A stretch of DNA of 5,425 nucleotides from Ruminococcaceae bacterium UBA5396 (GTDB taxonomy: Bacteria; Bacillota; Clostridia; Oscillospirales; Acutalibacteraceae). The position numbers and the translations under genes are program-made. Positions 4,833 through 5,425 of the stretch are shown piece after piece. Positions within the stretch are counted from its first letter, which is position 1, and each line of letters opens with the position of its first letter. The stretch is from NCBI GenBank assembly GCA_002410715.1, contig DHOG01000058.1:1-5425 (forward strand). The letters are read 5' to 3'. The notes below the pieces were generated by a model. It did no database searches. It had not been told where the DNA came from and saw only the letters and a program-made list of their open reading frames with translations.

Positions 4833-5425
4833 TTATCGTTCTCGGCCCCGGATTTTTACTTTCCTATACCGCAATGTATCCTCATGGGCGGTAGAGCGCA
4901 AGGATTCACAGGCTGTTTTAATGGTATTCGGCAGATAATCAATGCGACGACATTTCTTTTGGTGGGCTTCGCTCTTTTGAGAGAAATAAGGGCTTTGCAG
5001 GAATGCTGCCATCATTACTCCGGGGTTAGCGTTGCACCAATACGACAGTTTATTCATCAAAGCTTGGTCGGAAGCACTCTCATCACCGCACCGTCGTTCA
5101 CCATTCCAGCAGGCTTGAAGTACCGGGTCTTTTTTCAAGCCTCGTTGTAGATAATCTGGTGTGTTTTGAAATGATTCTACAGAATATGCGGAAGCTCCTT
5201 TCTGCGACATTTCAGGCAAAAGATATTGGTCATGAATCTTTTGCAATTCGCTCGAACGCCGTTCAATGCGGAGATTGTTCCCGTAGACTTTGCCTGTTAC
5301 GGTAAAGTACCGCGCATTGGTGTAAATCTCAATAAAGCCGCCTTGTTTGCGATGATGGATGATGTTTACATCATCGGCAACAACGAAAATATGAAGCCCA
5401 CGTCCGCTGGGGCTGACCTCCGTAT
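4833..5425 (-). CDS. Primase-polymerase-like replication protein, C-terminal 196 residues (start outside window)
   Basis: The frame is open to the right edge. The visible part begins in the catalytic core of an archaeo-eukaryotic-type primase (PrimPol): TEVSPSGRGLHIFV (1-14), with SGRGLH matching the nucleotide-binding S-x-H motif, then GGFIEIYTNARYFTVTG (28-44), the strand pair that follows in this family. After a linker, residues about 98-178 (DPVLQACWNGE then DESASDQALMNKLSYWCNAN) match the helical domain that follows PrimPol domains in phage and plasmid primases such as NrS-1 polymerase-like proteins. The protein then ends in a basic tail (YRKVKIRGRER) with no helicase domain. Any helicase would be a separate protein. 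Such enzymes start DNA synthesis on mobile elements; here it could serve element replication or complementary-strand synthesis after transfer. A terminator follows about 45 bases downstream. The family is fairly sure; the specific role is inferred. Confidence 0.85.
   Translation of the reverse strand, partial: TEVSPSGRGLHIFVVADDVNIIHHRKQGGFIEIYTNARYFTVTGKVYGNNLRIERRSSELQKIHDQYLLPEMSQKGASAYSVESFQNTPDYLQRGLKKDPVLQACWNGERRCGDESASDQALMNKLSYWCNANPGVMMAAFLQSPYFSQKSEAHQKKCRRIDYLPNTIKTACESLRSTAHEDTLRYRKVKIRGRER

Noticed and set aside
4884..5150. 88-codon plus-strand frame inside the primase-polymerase gene
   Set aside because: It is antisense to a frame with clear PrimPol and helical-domain motifs and has no recognisable product.

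Overview
This window is part of the conjugation module of a mobile element, most likely an integrative and conjugative element of the broad Tn1549/CTn type found in Clostridia and related gut Firmicutes. The evidence is the gene set and order (MobC-like accessory protein, MOBP-type relaxase, PcfB/DUF3801 protein, ArdC-like protein, small coupled protein, VirD4/TraG coupling ATPase), the strong AGGAGG-type ribosome binding sites, and the tight overlapping arrangement. No integrase, integration site, resistance gene, RNA gene or CRISPR array is visible. The host species cannot be named from the sequence.

All genes lie on the minus strand and are read from right to left. At 5425-4833 is the C-terminal part of a primase-polymerase-like replication protein whose start lies outside the window. 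It is followed by a strong intrinsic terminator (about 4788-4754). From 4753 to 4418 there is no convincing gene. The part nearest mobC (about 4525-4441) carries clustered inverted repeats built on a TTAGGTGC/TAAGGTGC word and is the best candidate for the origin of transfer.

From 4417 a compact transfer operon follows: mobC (4417-4079), relaxase (from 4040 or, by homology, 4088, to 2673), pcfB-type gene (2689-1838), ArdC-like gene (1834-941), a 62-codon gene (944-756), and a VirD4-type coupling protein that starts at a TTG codon at 759 and runs off the left edge. Neighbours overlap by 4 to 17 bases or are separated by 3 bases, which points to one transcript with translational coupling.

A likely working model from the families: MobC and the relaxase bind and nick oriT. 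The PcfB-type protein helps dock the relaxosome on the VirD4 ATPase at the membrane. The ArdC-like protein binds or protects the entering single strand. The primase-polymerase may help second-strand synthesis or element replication.

The most unusual point is the relaxase start. The family-typical N-terminus (I/M-A-V-T-K-I-W-N-I-K-G...) is fully encoded, but the codon expected to be ATG is ATC, and the first standard in-frame start is a GTG 16 codons later, just ahead of the presumed catalytic tyrosine.
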